Positions 24,516-33,573 of a stretch of DNA of 64,000 nucleotides are shown one piece after another. Both the position numbers and the translations under genes were made by a program. The DNA lies in contig NZ_CP051685.1 in assembly GCF_012849555.1 (NCBI RefSeq), positions 4,960,001 to 5,024,000 of the forward strand, given 5' to 3'. This stretch comes from Massilia forsythiae. Its GTDB lineage: Bacteria > Pseudomonadota > Gammaproteobacteria > Burkholderiales > Burkholderiaceae_D. The notes under the pieces were generated by a model. The model ran no database searches, was not told the DNA's origin, and saw only the letters and a list, made by a program, of their open reading frames with translations. The number at the start of each line of letters is the position of its first letter. Position 1 is the stretch's first letter.

Positions 24516-25758
24516 CCCAGTTTTGAACGTCAGCAGGCAATCTGAACCACGATTTAGCGTGCCGCGACTCTCCGACAACGCGATTTTTGATCGCGACACG
24601 TACATGAACAGGCTGGTTTGGCAGCCGCAGGCTGCCAAACCGTGGGTTTAGAACGGTGCCAGACCGCGTTCTTTCAAGAATACGAGACGCTTGAGGTTGT
24701 AACTGGCAGCCTTCAACTGCAGGACGAAGGTCGTGCGCACGATGCCGAGGCAGCGCACCAGTTTTCCACCCATTTGAGCCAGGGCGCCGAATACATGCTC
24801 GACACGGGCTCGCGGTGTGGCGATCGCGCGGTTGCGCCGTTTCTGCGTCTCGGAAATGCCTTTGGTCGCATGGCCGCGTCGTTGAATATGCACGCGCCAC
24901 CCGGCTTGTTTCAATCTGGCTTCGCGTTCGATACTGGGGTAGCCACGGTCGGCATAGACATCCCGGCTTGTGTTGCTCAGGTCGAGCAATTCCTCGAAGA
25001 CCGTGGTGTCGGCTACGGCAGCATGGGTGATGGCGATCTTGCGGATCAGCTTGCAACGCTTGTCGACGCTGGCGTGCAGCTTGTACCCAAAATGATTCTT
25101 GCCGTGCTTTTTGGTCCACTTGGCATCGACGTCCTTTTGCGCGCGCTTATGCGGTTTCCAGCCTAGCGGCATCGTGCCTTCCTTGACCGTCTCGGCCTCT
25201 TCCCGCTTGTTACGTTGAACCGGGGCTTGGACCAGCGAAGCGTCGACGATCTGGCCGCAGCGGGCAAGATAGCCTTGCGACAGCAGCTGTTGCTGGACTT
25301 GCTCGAATACTTGATTGCCTACGCCTGCCTGGGCCAAACGGTCACGGAACAGCCAGATCGTCTTGGCGTCGGGGATGCTGCTGCTTTCCGTCAGGTCCAG
25401 AAAACGCAGGAAGCTGCGCCGGTCCAGCAACTGATACTCCAGCGCGTCGTCGGCCAGGTTGTAGAGCTGTTGCAGCACCAGGATCTTGATCATCAACACT
25501 GTCGGGTATGGCGGACGGCCGCCCTTGGCACGCGACGGACGCGGCGCGGCGGCATCGATGCTCCCCGCCAGCGCCTCGAAATCCACATGCTCGGCCAGGC
25601 CCACCAGCGGATCGCCCAGCTTCGCGCGCCGGTCCTCGCGCTCCTGCTCGGCAAATAGACTGATCCGGGGTTTCATCACGGCGACACTCACTGGCTTGGT
25701 TCGATCTCAAGATTTTACCCAGCCGGCGTCAGGTCAGCCGAGGTTTTTAGAGGTGGCC
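24501..25758 (-). mobile_element. IS5-family insertion sequence, complete, with 4-bp target duplication
   Basis: The element is 1258 bases. Left end GGCCACCTCGAATAACCC and right end (read inward) GGCCACCTCTAAAAACCT are imperfect inverted repeats. The target duplication is GGAA (24497-24500 and 25759-25762). Removing the element and one GGAA restores an uninterrupted vgrG frame, which confirms the borders. It encodes one transposase on the strand opposite to vgrG. Confidence 0.93.
24648..25691 (-). CDS. IS5-family transposase
   Basis: The 347-residue protein starts MSVAVMKPRISLFAEQEREDRRAKLGDPL, the DUF772-type N-terminus of IS5 transposases (RPPYPTVLMIKILVLQQLYNLADDALEYQLLDR in the frame). 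The DDE catalytic region follows: GQIVDASLVQAP holds the first Asp, VYADRGYPS the second and RARVEHVFGALAQMGGKL the Glu. The full family length is present and the frame is intact, so the element may be active. It lies inside an IS element that interrupts vgrG and is transcribed against it. Confidence 0.95.
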   Translation of the reverse strand: MSVAVMKPRISLFAEQEREDRRAKLGDPLVGLAEHVDFEALAGSIDAAAPRPSRAKGGRPPYPTVLMIKILVLQQLYNLADDALEYQLLDRRSFLRFLDLTESSSIPDAKTIWLFRDRLAQAGVGNQVFEQVQQQLLSQGYLARCGQIVDASLVQAPVQRNKREEAETVKEGTMPLGWKPHKRAQKDVDAKWTKKHGKNHFGYKLHASVDKRCKLIRKIAITHAAVADTTVFEELLDLSNTSRDVYADRGYPSIEREARLKQAGWRVHIQRRGHATKGISETQKRRNRAIATPRARVEHVFGALAQMGGKLVRCLGIVRTTFVLQLKAASYNLKRLVFLKERGLAPF

Positions 25759-25762
25759 GGAA

Positions 25763-25867
25763 GACGGGCGCACGTTCGAGGGTCGAACGGATGAAAAAGG
25801 TATTACCGAACGTTTTAAGAGTGTTATTCCGTTCGGACAATATGTCGTGGAGGCGCTTGACGACTGA
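25763..25867 (+). pseudogene. vgrG: Severed 3' end of vgrG
   Basis: This stretch continues the vgrG frame on the right side of the IS element. It encodes 34 residues that begin DGRTFEGRTDEKGITERF, then KSVIPFGQYVVEALDD and a TGA at 25865-25867. Joined to the left part it gives TTE-DGRTFEGRTDEKG, the usual ending of VgrG and related proteins with a small beta-rich C-terminal domain. It has no start codon of its own. The original gap to the next gene was 42 bases. Confidence 0.9.
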
Positions 25868-25909
25868 AGGGTTCGCTACCTTCACTCTAGGTTTTATCAA
25901 CGAAAGCTT

Positions 25910-27670
25910 ATGATGACTAATTCAGAGCACCGTCTACCTGCTAAACAACATAAGAATGCTGCTCGCAAAGCCGAGGGTTTTGCAACTCCGCAGCAAGACA
26001 AAAAACTACAGTGTGCTCGGATTCTTCCCAAGCGTGTATTACCAATTATCTTTCTGCCCGGTATTATGGGGTCGAATTTGCGCATGAGCCAAAAGCGGCA
26101 GCAGGAACTGAAGCGGAAAGATAATATCTCATGGCGGCCAGATATTTTGGGTGCGGGGAACGTTAGGCAGAACAGCAAGTTTTCCGCCCGAGAACGACAG
26201 TTGCAACTTGATCCCTTGGAAACTACCGTCGACATTTATGATCCTGCAGGGCCTTTCGATATCAGCGGTGACGGGCGACATAGTAATGTAGAGCTGAACA
26301 AGGACTTCCACTCTTCGTTACTCGTGGATGATCAAGTAACTATACAAAATGGACGCACAGCTGTCCAAAAGGCGCGTGCTCGAGGTTGGGGTGAAGTCTA
26401 CTTCAAAAGCTATGGAAAGCTGCTGCAGCACCTCGAATCGCGTCTCGGCTTTACAATTTTCGATGGCAAGGTACGGGATGAATGGCGCGATGTAATTGGT
26501 GTTAATCCGGGGGCGTGGCAGCCACATGCGAGCTTGCCGCAACAAGCAATAACTGAAGAAGAACTGCTGAATGTAGTATCTGGCTGCTGGTTTCCAGTTT
26601 ATGCGTTCGGTTATAACTGGCTGCAGTCCAATGGTAGGAGCGCTGTAGACATCGCAAGTCGTATCAATCGAGTCATGGAGGAATTGAATCAATCTGGTTA
26701 TGAATGCAATCATGTGATCGTTGTTACTCATTCCATGGGCGGATTGGTTGGGCGAGCACTGGTTCATCCTTCCTACGGAAATATGCAAGACAAGATTCTA
26801 GGTGTCATACACGGTGTCATGCCAGCGATCGGAGCGCCAGCGGCTTACAAAAGGATGAAGGCGGGGTTTGAAGATCCTGGTTTGGCATTTGCAGCCGAAG
26901 CAAGCATTGCTGCCAAAGTTTCAGGAAATTATGGTGACGAGGTTACTGCAGTGCTGGCAAATTCGCCAGGCGGGCTGCAGTTGTTACCTACTGGATCATA
27001 TGGAAATGGGTGGCTTCGGATTCGACATAAAGGGCATGACTTGGAGTCTTGGCCAAAAAACGGAGATCCATATGGCGAGATCTATAAAATCAAGAGGAAA
27101 TGGTATGCACTGTTTCGCGAGGATTGGATAAACCCCTCTGGGAACCTTCCAATCCGTGGAGGTGGGACATTTGTACGGACATGTGAATACCTGGATTACG
27201 CACAATCTTTTCACAAACAGATTGCGAACACATTCCATCTTAATAGTTACGCACATTACGGGGCAGATAGACAGCAGGCAAGCTTCGGGCAAGTAATATG
27301 GGAAATTGGAGAGAACTGTGCTGATCCAAGCGGCTGGCAAGAATGGCCTATAATTAGTGATTCGAAACAAGGTAAATTAGAGCTTGTTCGATGGGATATG
27401 CTCGGCCGTAATGCAAAAAATTTTGTTCTTGTAGAAGAAGGTGTGCCTGACTCAATCTACGCAACAATAGCGCCGCCAACGTCAGTCGGCGATCAAACTG
27501 TACCTGCTCAATCCGCTGATTATCAACTTAATAGTGGTGTATTTAAGGCGGTGTTTCGTCAAAGTGGGTACGATCATCAATCTAGCTATAAAAACGCGCG
27601 CGTTATTGCCGCCACCCTTTATAGCATTATCCGTATAGCTCAAAGTGCAAATTGGAGATGTAAAATATGA
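25910..27670 (+). CDS. tle4: T6SS lipase effector, Tle4-like alpha/beta hydrolase
   Basis: The 586-residue protein has FLPGIMGSNL at about residues 48-57 (oxyanion region of PGAP1-like lipases) and the nucleophile elbow VVTHSMGGLVGRA with Ser275; the elbow is T-H-S-M-G rather than G-x-S-x-G. Later GDQTVPAQSADYQ and SGYDHQSSY supply candidate Asp and His of the triad. No signal peptide is present, as expected for a cargo carried by VgrG. Position between vgrG and a Tli4-type immunity gene supports a phospholipase that attacks the membranes of rival cells. The gene is much AT-richer than vgrG, suggesting separate acquisition. The IS now separates it from vgrG and may change its transcription. 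The Tle4 assignment is by context and fold, not alignment. Confidence 0.86.
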   Translation: MMTNSEHRLPAKQHKNAARKAEGFATPQQDKKLQCARILPKRVLPIIFLPGIMGSNLRMSQKRQQELKRKDNISWRPDILGAGNVRQNSKFSARERQLQLDPLETTVDIYDPAGPFDISGDGRHSNVELNKDFHSSLLVDDQVTIQNGRTAVQKARARGWGEVYFKSYGKLLQHLESRLGFTIFDGKVRDEWRDVIGVNPGAWQPHASLPQQAITEEELLNVVSGCWFPVYAFGYNWLQSNGRSAVDIASRINRVMEELNQSGYECNHVIVVTHSMGGLVGRALVHPSYGNMQDKILGVIHGVMPAIGAPAAYKRMKAGFEDPGLAFAAEASIAAKVSGNYGDEVTAVLANSPGGLQLLPTGSYGNGWLRIRHKGHDLESWPKNGDPYGEIYKIKRKWYALFREDWINPSGNLPIRGGGTFVRTCEYLDYAQSFHKQIANTFHLNSYAHYGADRQQASFGQVIWEIGENCADPSGWQEWPIISDSKQGKLELVRWDMLGRNAKNFVLVEEGVPDSIYATIAPPTSVGDQTVPAQSADYQLNSGVFKAVFRQSGYDHQSSYKNARVIAATLYSIIRIAQSANWRCKI

Positions 27671-29157
27671 GCGTGTCAAAACGCAAGAGGAAGTTTCGCT
27701 TTGTTTGTCTAGTTGTGGCTCTGATTTTTTGCGGTTGCGACCATACGCCCAATTCATGGAAAAAACCGAACATGATTTCACTTTCTCCACGTCTGCAAGA
27801 CGTCTTTGCAAAAACGAAGGCTGTATGTTTTGGTAGGTTCGTCGTCGAAGTCCCTGCAGCCGCAACAGTCGTATGGGGCGAAGTGGCACTGCCGCTAGAT
27901 GTAGAGGTATATATCGATGGTGCTAAGCAAGTCGCGGATATGGCTGATAAGTTTATAGCCGATCTGAAAAGCGAAAAAGCAATCAATCAAAAAAATGTGC
28001 CGTTACTCCTTTCGGTTGATCAAACAGGTCATCCTGAAGGCCGACTTGTTACTGGCTACGAAAGTTTCGAGTCGATTAACGGACTTAAAATCAGTGGATT
28101 TTTCAGTTTTAACAAAGATGGTGTGGTAATAAGATCACGTCCAATGCGTGAAGATCAAAATTTGGCGATTGCGGAAATTAAGAGTATTGCTAATAGATTG
28201 CGCCAGCGGTTGCCGAATGAAATTCCTAGTGAGCCGGGAAATTGTTTAGAGAACGGGTTTTTGCTGGATAGGGCTGGCGTCGATGAAAATCGATCCTTTG
28301 AACATGTCCGCATCGGTGTTCGTTTGGATGAAATTCCTGATGCGCATTTCTCGATTTACGTCGCGCCTTCCAACCCGGACGATCCAGAAGGTGACTCATT
28401 GAAGAGACAGTTCGATCGCATTAGGAACGATCCGATGACCCCAGAGGAAGCGAAGGTACTAGCAGCCACCAGATTTTTGCGCGAGAGTACACGCGAAATC
28501 GGTGATTGGAAAACCGGCTACGAAGTGTTAATGCGTTCGCCGGACGAGGATGGCTCACATACGCATCACGATTTCCAGGCAAAATTTTTAGGCGTAGCGC
28601 GTGATCCGTACAAACCTTACGCAGACATCCAGCTTCAAACTGGTGTTTCCGACAATGCTGCGGGCGCAACCAAGGCTAGTCTCACAGACGAGGAAGCCCT
28701 GGCAGTATGGGACAAGATCACCAGTTCGATCCGCGTACGTCCCACCACCGCTTCACCAAACAAGAATGCACACGCCGAGTCCGCCCCACGGTTACCGCTC
28801 GGAGAACTCGCCGCCACTGGCCGTACCTGTCCGCAAACCGGCTGGTGGCAGGCGGATGAAGCCGGACCGGTCGAAGGCGGAGCGCGCCGGTATTTCAAAT
28901 CGGGGGAACGGATGCCGCATGTGATGGCACTCGGTGAGCCGTCGCTATGGCAGAAACTCAAGGGAGAGCGACCATCCTATCGCAGCGGCACCGTATGGAA
29001 GCTGGTCAGCTACGACGACGCGCCTGCCCAGCCGCATGCGGTGGCAGCGGCATCACCTGCGCCGGCTGGCGCCGCCGATCCACACGGTTCCGGTACCGCG
29101 CCCGGCAACCCGGCCGACGGCCAGAACGGCGCCACCCTACCAGACCACAAAGGCTGA
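27667..29157 (+). CDS. tli4: T6SS immunity protein, Tli4 family lipoprotein
   Basis: The ATG overlaps the stop of the effector gene (ATGA), so the two are coupled. The 496-residue protein begins with a basic segment and hydrophobic run ending in LIFCGCDH, a plausible lipoprotein signal, so it should be anchored in the periplasm where it can block the lipase. The middle (ENRSFEHVRIGVRLDEIPDAHFSIYVAP, then MRSPDEDGSHTHHDFQAKFLG) follows Tli4 proteins. The end contains TGRTCPQTGWWQADEAGPVEGGARRYF and a Pro/Ala/Gly-rich tail. Base composition changes inside the gene: the first two thirds are AT-rich like the effector and the last third from about 28,600-28,750 is GC-rich like the host, which looks like a recombination joint. 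Confidence 0.86.
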   Translation: MSVSKRKRKFRFVCLVVALIFCGCDHTPNSWKKPNMISLSPRLQDVFAKTKAVCFGRFVVEVPAAATVVWGEVALPLDVEVYIDGAKQVADMADKFIADLKSEKAINQKNVPLLLSVDQTGHPEGRLVTGYESFESINGLKISGFFSFNKDGVVIRSRPMREDQNLAIAEIKSIANRLRQRLPNEIPSEPGNCLENGFLLDRAGVDENRSFEHVRIGVRLDEIPDAHFSIYVAPSNPDDPEGDSLKRQFDRIRNDPMTPEEAKVLAATRFLRESTREIGDWKTGYEVLMRSPDEDGSHTHHDFQAKFLGVARDPYKPYADIQLQTGVSDNAAGATKASLTDEEALAVWDKITSSIRVRPTTASPNKNAHAESAPRLPLGELAATGRTCPQTGWWQADEAGPVEGGARRYFKSGERMPHVMALGEPSLWQKLKGERPSYRSGTVWKLVSYDDAPAQPHAVAAASPAPAGAADPHGSGTAPGNPADGQNGATLPDHKG

Positions 29158-29160
29158 CCC

Positions 29161-29427
29161 ATGCGCAACGTGATACGTCTCGGCGATCCCACCTCCCACG
29201 GCGGCAAGGTCGAAAGCGTCGGTGCCACCCATTTCACGGTCGACGGCATCGCCGTCGCCCGCGTGGGCGATGTCTGCAGCTGTCCCATCAAGGGGCACGA
29301 CAAATGCACCATCGCCGAAGGCGATCCGCACCATCTCATCGATGGCATCGCAGTCGCGTATGAAGGCCACAAGACCACGTGCGGCGCCACGCTGACCGCC
29401 ACGACGGGACGCTTCAGCCGGGCGTGA
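29161..29427 (+). CDS. PAAR domain protein (T6SS spike tip)
   Basis: The 88-residue protein is a single PAAR domain: MRNVIRLGDPTSHGGKVES, then FTVDGIAVARVGDVCSCPIKGHDKCTIAEGDPHHLIDG and AYEGHKTTCGATLTATTG. The Cys/His residues fit the metal site of PAAR tips. It has no toxin extension. PAAR proteins sharpen the VgrG spike. The gap to the immunity gene is 3 bases, so vgrG, tle4, tli4 and this gene formed one operon before the IS insertion. Confidence 0.93.
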   Translation: MRNVIRLGDPTSHGGKVESVGATHFTVDGIAVARVGDVCSCPIKGHDKCTIAEGDPHHLIDGIAVAYEGHKTTCGATLTATTGRFSRA

Positions 29428-29540
29428 TCGAGGCACGGTGTGCCGGGACTGGGGTGCACCGCATCGTGCGCTCCCCGCGCCTTCGGCACATCGTCGGACA
29501 GGCCGCGTGCGGCGCCCGGGTATCCATCGATACTTCCCGG

Positions 29541-29569
29541 TTGACATCGCAACCGATTCCCTTCACTAT
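29541..29569 (+). promoter_or_regulatory. Sigma70-type promoter of the GH3-glucokinase operon
   Basis: TTGACA at 29541-29546 and CACTAT at 29564-29569 are 17 bases apart. Transcription should begin near 29576, directly before the operator at 29581. Confidence 0.68.
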
Positions 29570-29580
29570 CTGCGCATTGG

Positions 29581-29598
29581 ATTGGAATCGTTTCCAAT
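29581..29598. promoter_or_regulatory. LacI-type operator of the GH3-glucokinase operon
   Basis: ATTGGAATCGTTTCCAAT is an 18-base palindrome with mismatches only next to the central CG. Position just after the -10 box and similarity to the sites at 16048, 44547 and 44770 suggest the same repressor. Confidence 0.72.
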
Positions 29599-29648
29599 CG
29601 GGTGGCCTGGATGCCGCCGACAGCATAACGACAACACGGAGACACCGT

Positions 29649-32330
29649 ATGAGCACCATTTACCGCCGCGGCGCGTTGCGTCCGCGTCCACGCGCGCGCC
29701 TTGCGCTTTCGCTGGCCGTCGCGCTGGCGATCCCGGTCCTGGCCGCCCAGGCGCAGCAGAACCAGCCTGTCATGCAGCCCGCAGCGGCGCCGGCCGCGGC
29801 AAAACGTATCCAGGCCGACTGGCCTCACATCGACAGCGCCATCCGCAAGGACCCGGCGCTGGAAGCGCGCGTCGCCGCCATCGTCGGCAAGATGACGCTG
29901 GCGCAGAAGATCGGCCAGATGACCCAGGCCGAGATCAAGATGGTCACGCCGGACGACGTGCGCACCTACTACCTCGGCTCGGTGCTGAACGGCGGCGGCA
30001 GCTGGCCGCGCGATGACAAGCACGCGTCCGCCGGCGACTGGCTGGCGATGGCCAACGCCTTCCACGACGCGTCGATGGCGACCGACATGGCGGTCAAGGT
30101 GCCTGTGATCTGGGGTACCGATGCGGTCCACGGCCACAACAACCTGTACGGCGCTACCCAGTTCCCGCATAACATCGGCCTGGGTGCGGCGCGCGATCCG
30201 GCGCTGGTCGGCGCGATCGCCGCCGCTACCGGCCGCGCCGTGCGCGCCACCGGCATCGCCTGGGCCTTCGCGCCGACCGTCGCCGTAGTGCGCGACGACC
30301 GCTGGGGGCGCACCTACGAAAGCTTCTCGGAGGATCCGCGCCTGGTGCGCGAGTACGCCGGCGCCTACATCGCGGGCATGCAGGGCGCGTTCAAGGACGA
30401 CGCCAACGTGGTGGCCAGCATCAAGCATTTCATGGGCGACGGCGGTACCGAGAACGGCGTCAACACCGGCGTGACCAGGGTCGGCGAGCAGGAGATGCTC
30501 GCGATCCACGCGCAGGGCTACCTGAGCGGCCTGGCGGCCGGCGCACAGACGGTGATGGTGTCGTTCAATAGCTGGAATGACGTGGTGTCCGGCGTCGACC
30601 ATGGCAAGCTGCACGGCAGCCGCCGCGTGATGACCGAGATCCTGAAGGAGCAGATGGGCTTCGACGGCTTCATCGTCACCGACTACAACGGCATCGGCGA
30701 AGTGAGCGGTTGCCGCAACGACCGCTGCGCCCAGGCGATCAATGCCGGCGTCGACATGGTGATGGTGCCGAACGACTGGAAAGCGTTCATCGCCAACACG
30801 ATGGACGACGTCCGGGCCGGCCGCATTCCGATGGCGCGCATCGACGACGCGGTCACGCGCATCGTGCGCGTCAAGCTGCGCGCCGGATTGTTCGGCAAGC
30901 GCCCGTCCGACAACCGTTATGCCGGCAAGGATGCCGACCTGCAGGCGCGCGAGTTGGCGCGGCGCGCGGTGCGCGAGTCGCTGGTGCTGCTGAAGAACGA
31001 AGGACCGGCGCTGCCGCTCGCGGTCGGGGCGACGGGTGCGGCGGGCAAGGCGAAACGCATCCTGGTGGTCGGCAAGGCGGCGGACACCATGTCCGACCAG
31101 ACCGGCGGCTGGTCGCTGACCTGGCAGGGCACCGCCAATGTCAACGCCGACTTCCCGAATGCCGACACAATCCTGGCCGCCATCCGCGCCGCGGCCGGCG
31201 CCGCCAACGTCAGCTACAGCGCCGACGGCAAGGACGTCGATCCGTCGCGCTTCGATGCGGTGATCGCGGTGGTCGGCGAAGGCCCGTATGCCGAGGGCGA
31301 CGGCGACATCGTCTTGTCCGGCACGCTGCGCCACAGCAGCCGCTATCCCGGCGACCTGGCGCTGCTGCAGGCGGTCAAGGGCAGGGCCAAGGCCACGCCG
31401 GTGGTGACGGTGTTCCTGTCCGGCCGGCCGCTGTGGGTCAACGACTTGCTGAACCTGTCGGACACTTTCATCGCCGCCTGGCTGCCGGGCACCGAAGGCA
31501 AGGGCGTGTCCGACCTGCTGGTGGCGCAGCCGGGCGCGCCGCGCTACGACTTCCGCGGCAAGCTGTCGTTCTCGTGGCCGCGGGGCGTGTGCCAGACGCC
31601 GCTGAACCTCGGCGATCCGGGCTACACCACCACCAATGCGCCGCTGTTCGCCTACGGCTACGGGCTCGCGAACGGCGCCCGCTCGCGCCTGGGCCGGCTG
31701 GACACGCGCTACCCGGCGGGCGGCTGTAGCGCCTCCAACGTGTTCCCGCTGTTCGGCCAGGCCGACCGCGCCAGCTTCCCGATCGTGCTCCGGAGCGGCG
31801 CCGCCAGCCGTGCTCCCGGCAGCGACCTCAACGCGGCCATCGCGCTGCCCGGCATCAGCGCGGCGGTGGCGCAGATCAATACCCAACAGGATGCGCGCCT
31901 GGTGACCTGGGACGGTAGCGCCGGCGCCGACGCGGCGCGTTACGAGGCGCGCGGCGCCGACGCCCTGGCGCTGCCGGCGGCGATCGTGAAAGACGGCGCG
32001 CTGCGCTTCGATACCCGTGTCGAAACGGCGCCGGCCGGCAAGGTGACGCTGGCGATGCTGTGCGGCGATGGCGCTTCCAGCCAGGGAGCGGGCGCCTGCG
32101 GCCGTCCGCTCGACGCCACCGCGCTGTTCGCGCGACTGGCCGGCAAGGGCAAGCAATCGGTCAAGGTGCCGCTGGCCTGCTTCACGGCGCAGGGCGTCGA
32201 GCTGGCGCGCGTGCGCGCGCCGTTCAGCGTGGCCAGCAGCGGCGCCTTCGCGGCCGCCTTCGGCAACGTCGACGTGGTCGGCGGCGCGGCGCGCGACGCC
32301 GACGCGGTGCGCTGCGAGGACCTGCGATGA
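29649..32330 (+). CDS. GH3 beta-glucosidase / glucan beta-glucosidase, exported
   Basis: I use the ATG at 29649 (893 residues; GGAGAC 7 bases upstream). A signal peptide ALSLAVALAIPVLAAQA precedes the GH3 N-terminal barrel: VPVIWGTDAVHGHNNLYGATQFPHNIGLGA, IKHFMGDGGT and GFIVTDYNGIGEVS, with Asp345 in the last motif as probable nucleophile. The second GH3 domain has RESLVLLKNEGPALPL and VIAVVGEGPYAEGDGD. An extra roughly 200-residue C-terminal region (from about residue 690) resembles the extension of bacterial glucan 1,4-beta-glucosidase/ExoP-type enzymes. It should release glucose from beta-glucan oligomers in the periplasm. Its stop overlaps the glucokinase start. Confidence 0.93.
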   Translation: MSTIYRRGALRPRPRARLALSLAVALAIPVLAAQAQQNQPVMQPAAAPAAAKRIQADWPHIDSAIRKDPALEARVAAIVGKMTLAQKIGQMTQAEIKMVTPDDVRTYYLGSVLNGGGSWPRDDKHASAGDWLAMANAFHDASMATDMAVKVPVIWGTDAVHGHNNLYGATQFPHNIGLGAARDPALVGAIAAATGRAVRATGIAWAFAPTVAVVRDDRWGRTYESFSEDPRLVREYAGAYIAGMQGAFKDDANVVASIKHFMGDGGTENGVNTGVTRVGEQEMLAIHAQGYLSGLAAGAQTVMVSFNSWNDVVSGVDHGKLHGSRRVMTEILKEQMGFDGFIVTDYNGIGEVSGCRNDRCAQAINAGVDMVMVPNDWKAFIANTMDDVRAGRIPMARIDDAVTRIVRVKLRAGLFGKRPSDNRYAGKDADLQARELARRAVRESLVLLKNEGPALPLAVGATGAAGKAKRILVVGKAADTMSDQTGGWSLTWQGTANVNADFPNADTILAAIRAAAGAANVSYSADGKDVDPSRFDAVIAVVGEGPYAEGDGDIVLSGTLRHSSRYPGDLALLQAVKGRAKATPVVTVFLSGRPLWVNDLLNLSDTFIAAWLPGTEGKGVSDLLVAQPGAPRYDFRGKLSFSWPRGVCQTPLNLGDPGYTTTNAPLFAYGYGLANGARSRLGRLDTRYPAGGCSASNVFPLFGQADRASFPIVLRSGAASRAPGSDLNAAIALPGISAAVAQINTQQDARLVTWDGSAGADAARYEARGADALALPAAIVKDGALRFDTRVETAPAGKVTLAMLCGDGASSQGAGACGRPLDATALFARLAGKGKQSVKVPLACFTAQGVELARVRAPFSVASSGAFAAAFGNVDVVGGAARDADAVRCEDLR

Positions 32331-33484
32331 ACGCGCCCGCCGGGCCGGGCAGGCGCGCCGCCGCTGGCGCGGACGCCGATGCCGGCGCCGGGCTGCGCCT
32401 GCTGGCCGACATCGGCGGCACCAATGCCCGCTTCGCGCTGCAGGATGCGACGGCGCATGCGCGAGATGGTGGCGCCGGCCTGGCCGCCGCCGCCGGTTTC
32501 GTCGACATCGGGGTGCTGGCCTGCAGCGAACACGCCACCATCGGCGCCGCGCTCGACGCCTACCTGACACGGGCGGCGGCGCGCGGCTTGGCGGTGGACG
32601 GCATCCGCCACGCGGCGCTGGCGATCGCCAATCCGGTCGAGGGCGACGCCGTCTGCATGACCAACCACCACTGGCGCTTTTCGATCGCTGCCCTGCGCGC
32701 CGAGCGCGGGCTCGACACCCTGCTGGTGCTGAACGATTTCCAGGCGCTGGCGATGGCGCTGCCGCACCTGCGCGCCGGCCAGCGCGAAACCGTCGGCGCG
32801 AGCACGGGCACGAGCACCGGCGCCGGTCCGGGTTCAGCCAGCCCGGTGGCGGCGCCGGGCCGGCCGATCGGCCTGGTCGGACCCGGCACCGGCCTGGGCG
32901 TCTCCGCCGTGGTGCCGTGCGGCGGGCGCTGGATCGCGCTGGCGGGCGAGGGCGGCCACGCCAGCTTCGCCGCGGCCACGCGCGCCGAGGCGCGGATCCT
33001 GGATGCGCTGCAGGAGCGCTTCGGCCACGTCTCGGCCGAGCGCCTGTTGTCCGGCACCGGCCTGGAGCTGATCCACGCGGTGACGGCCGCACGGCACCTG
33101 CCTGCGCCCGAGATTACGCGGCGCGCCTTGGCGGATGACGACGCCGCTTGCCGCGCCACCGTCGCGACCTTTTGCGCGGTGCTGGGCAGCGTGGCCGGCA
33201 ACGTCGCGCTGACGCTGGGCGCCACCGGCGGCATGTATATCGGTGGCGGCATCGTGCCGCGCCTCGGGCGGCTGTTCCACGACTCCGCCTTCCGCGCGCG
33301 CTTCGAAGACAAGGGACGCCTGCAGCCCTACCTGGCCCGTATTCCGACCTGGCTGGTCACCGAGCCTTATCCGGCGCTGCACGGCGCGGCGGCGCTGCTG
33401 GCCGAATCCATCGCCGAAGACAGCGCCGAACGCAGCCATGAACGCGGCGCCGGCGCGCGCCGGCCGGCACCCGCACGCCACTGA
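32327..33484 (+). CDS. glk: Glucokinase
   Basis: The ATG at 32327 overlaps the GH3 stop (ATGA), so translation is coupled. The 385-residue protein has LLADIGGTNARFAL at about residues 25-38 (phosphate 1 loop), IANPVEGDAVCMTNHHW, VLNDFQALAMALPHL, GPGTGLGVSAVV and GEGGHASFA, all standard for Glk (ROK-independent glucokinase family). It is longer than the usual 320 residues because of an Ala/Gly-rich N-terminus and a low-complexity insert of about 24 residues near residue 160 (GASTGTSTGAGPG). It phosphorylates the glucose released by the beta-glucosidase. A strong terminator follows. Confidence 0.93.
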   Translation: MNAPAGPGRRAAAGADADAGAGLRLLADIGGTNARFALQDATAHARDGGAGLAAAAGFVDIGVLACSEHATIGAALDAYLTRAAARGLAVDGIRHAALAIANPVEGDAVCMTNHHWRFSIAALRAERGLDTLLVLNDFQALAMALPHLRAGQRETVGASTGTSTGAGPGSASPVAAPGRPIGLVGPGTGLGVSAVVPCGGRWIALAGEGGHASFAAATRAEARILDALQERFGHVSAERLLSGTGLELIHAVTAARHLPAPEITRRALADDDAACRATVATFCAVLGSVAGNVALTLGATGGMYIGGGIVPRLGRLFHDSAFRARFEDKGRLQPYLARIPTWLVTEPYPALHGAAALLAESIAEDSAERSHERGAGARRPAPARH

Positions 33485-33498
33485 TTTCTCCTCCCTTT

Positions 33499-33536
33499 CC
33501 CGGCGTCGGCCGTCAGCGGCCGCGCCGGGTTTTTTG
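33499..33536 (+). terminator. Rho-independent terminator after glucokinase
   Basis: CCCGGCG at 33499-33505 pairs with CGCCGGG at 33523-33529, with a second inner stem, followed by six T. Confidence 0.82.
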
Positions 33537-33573
33537 TTTCAGTTTTGCCGGCGGATCGTGTAAGATGCGCGCA

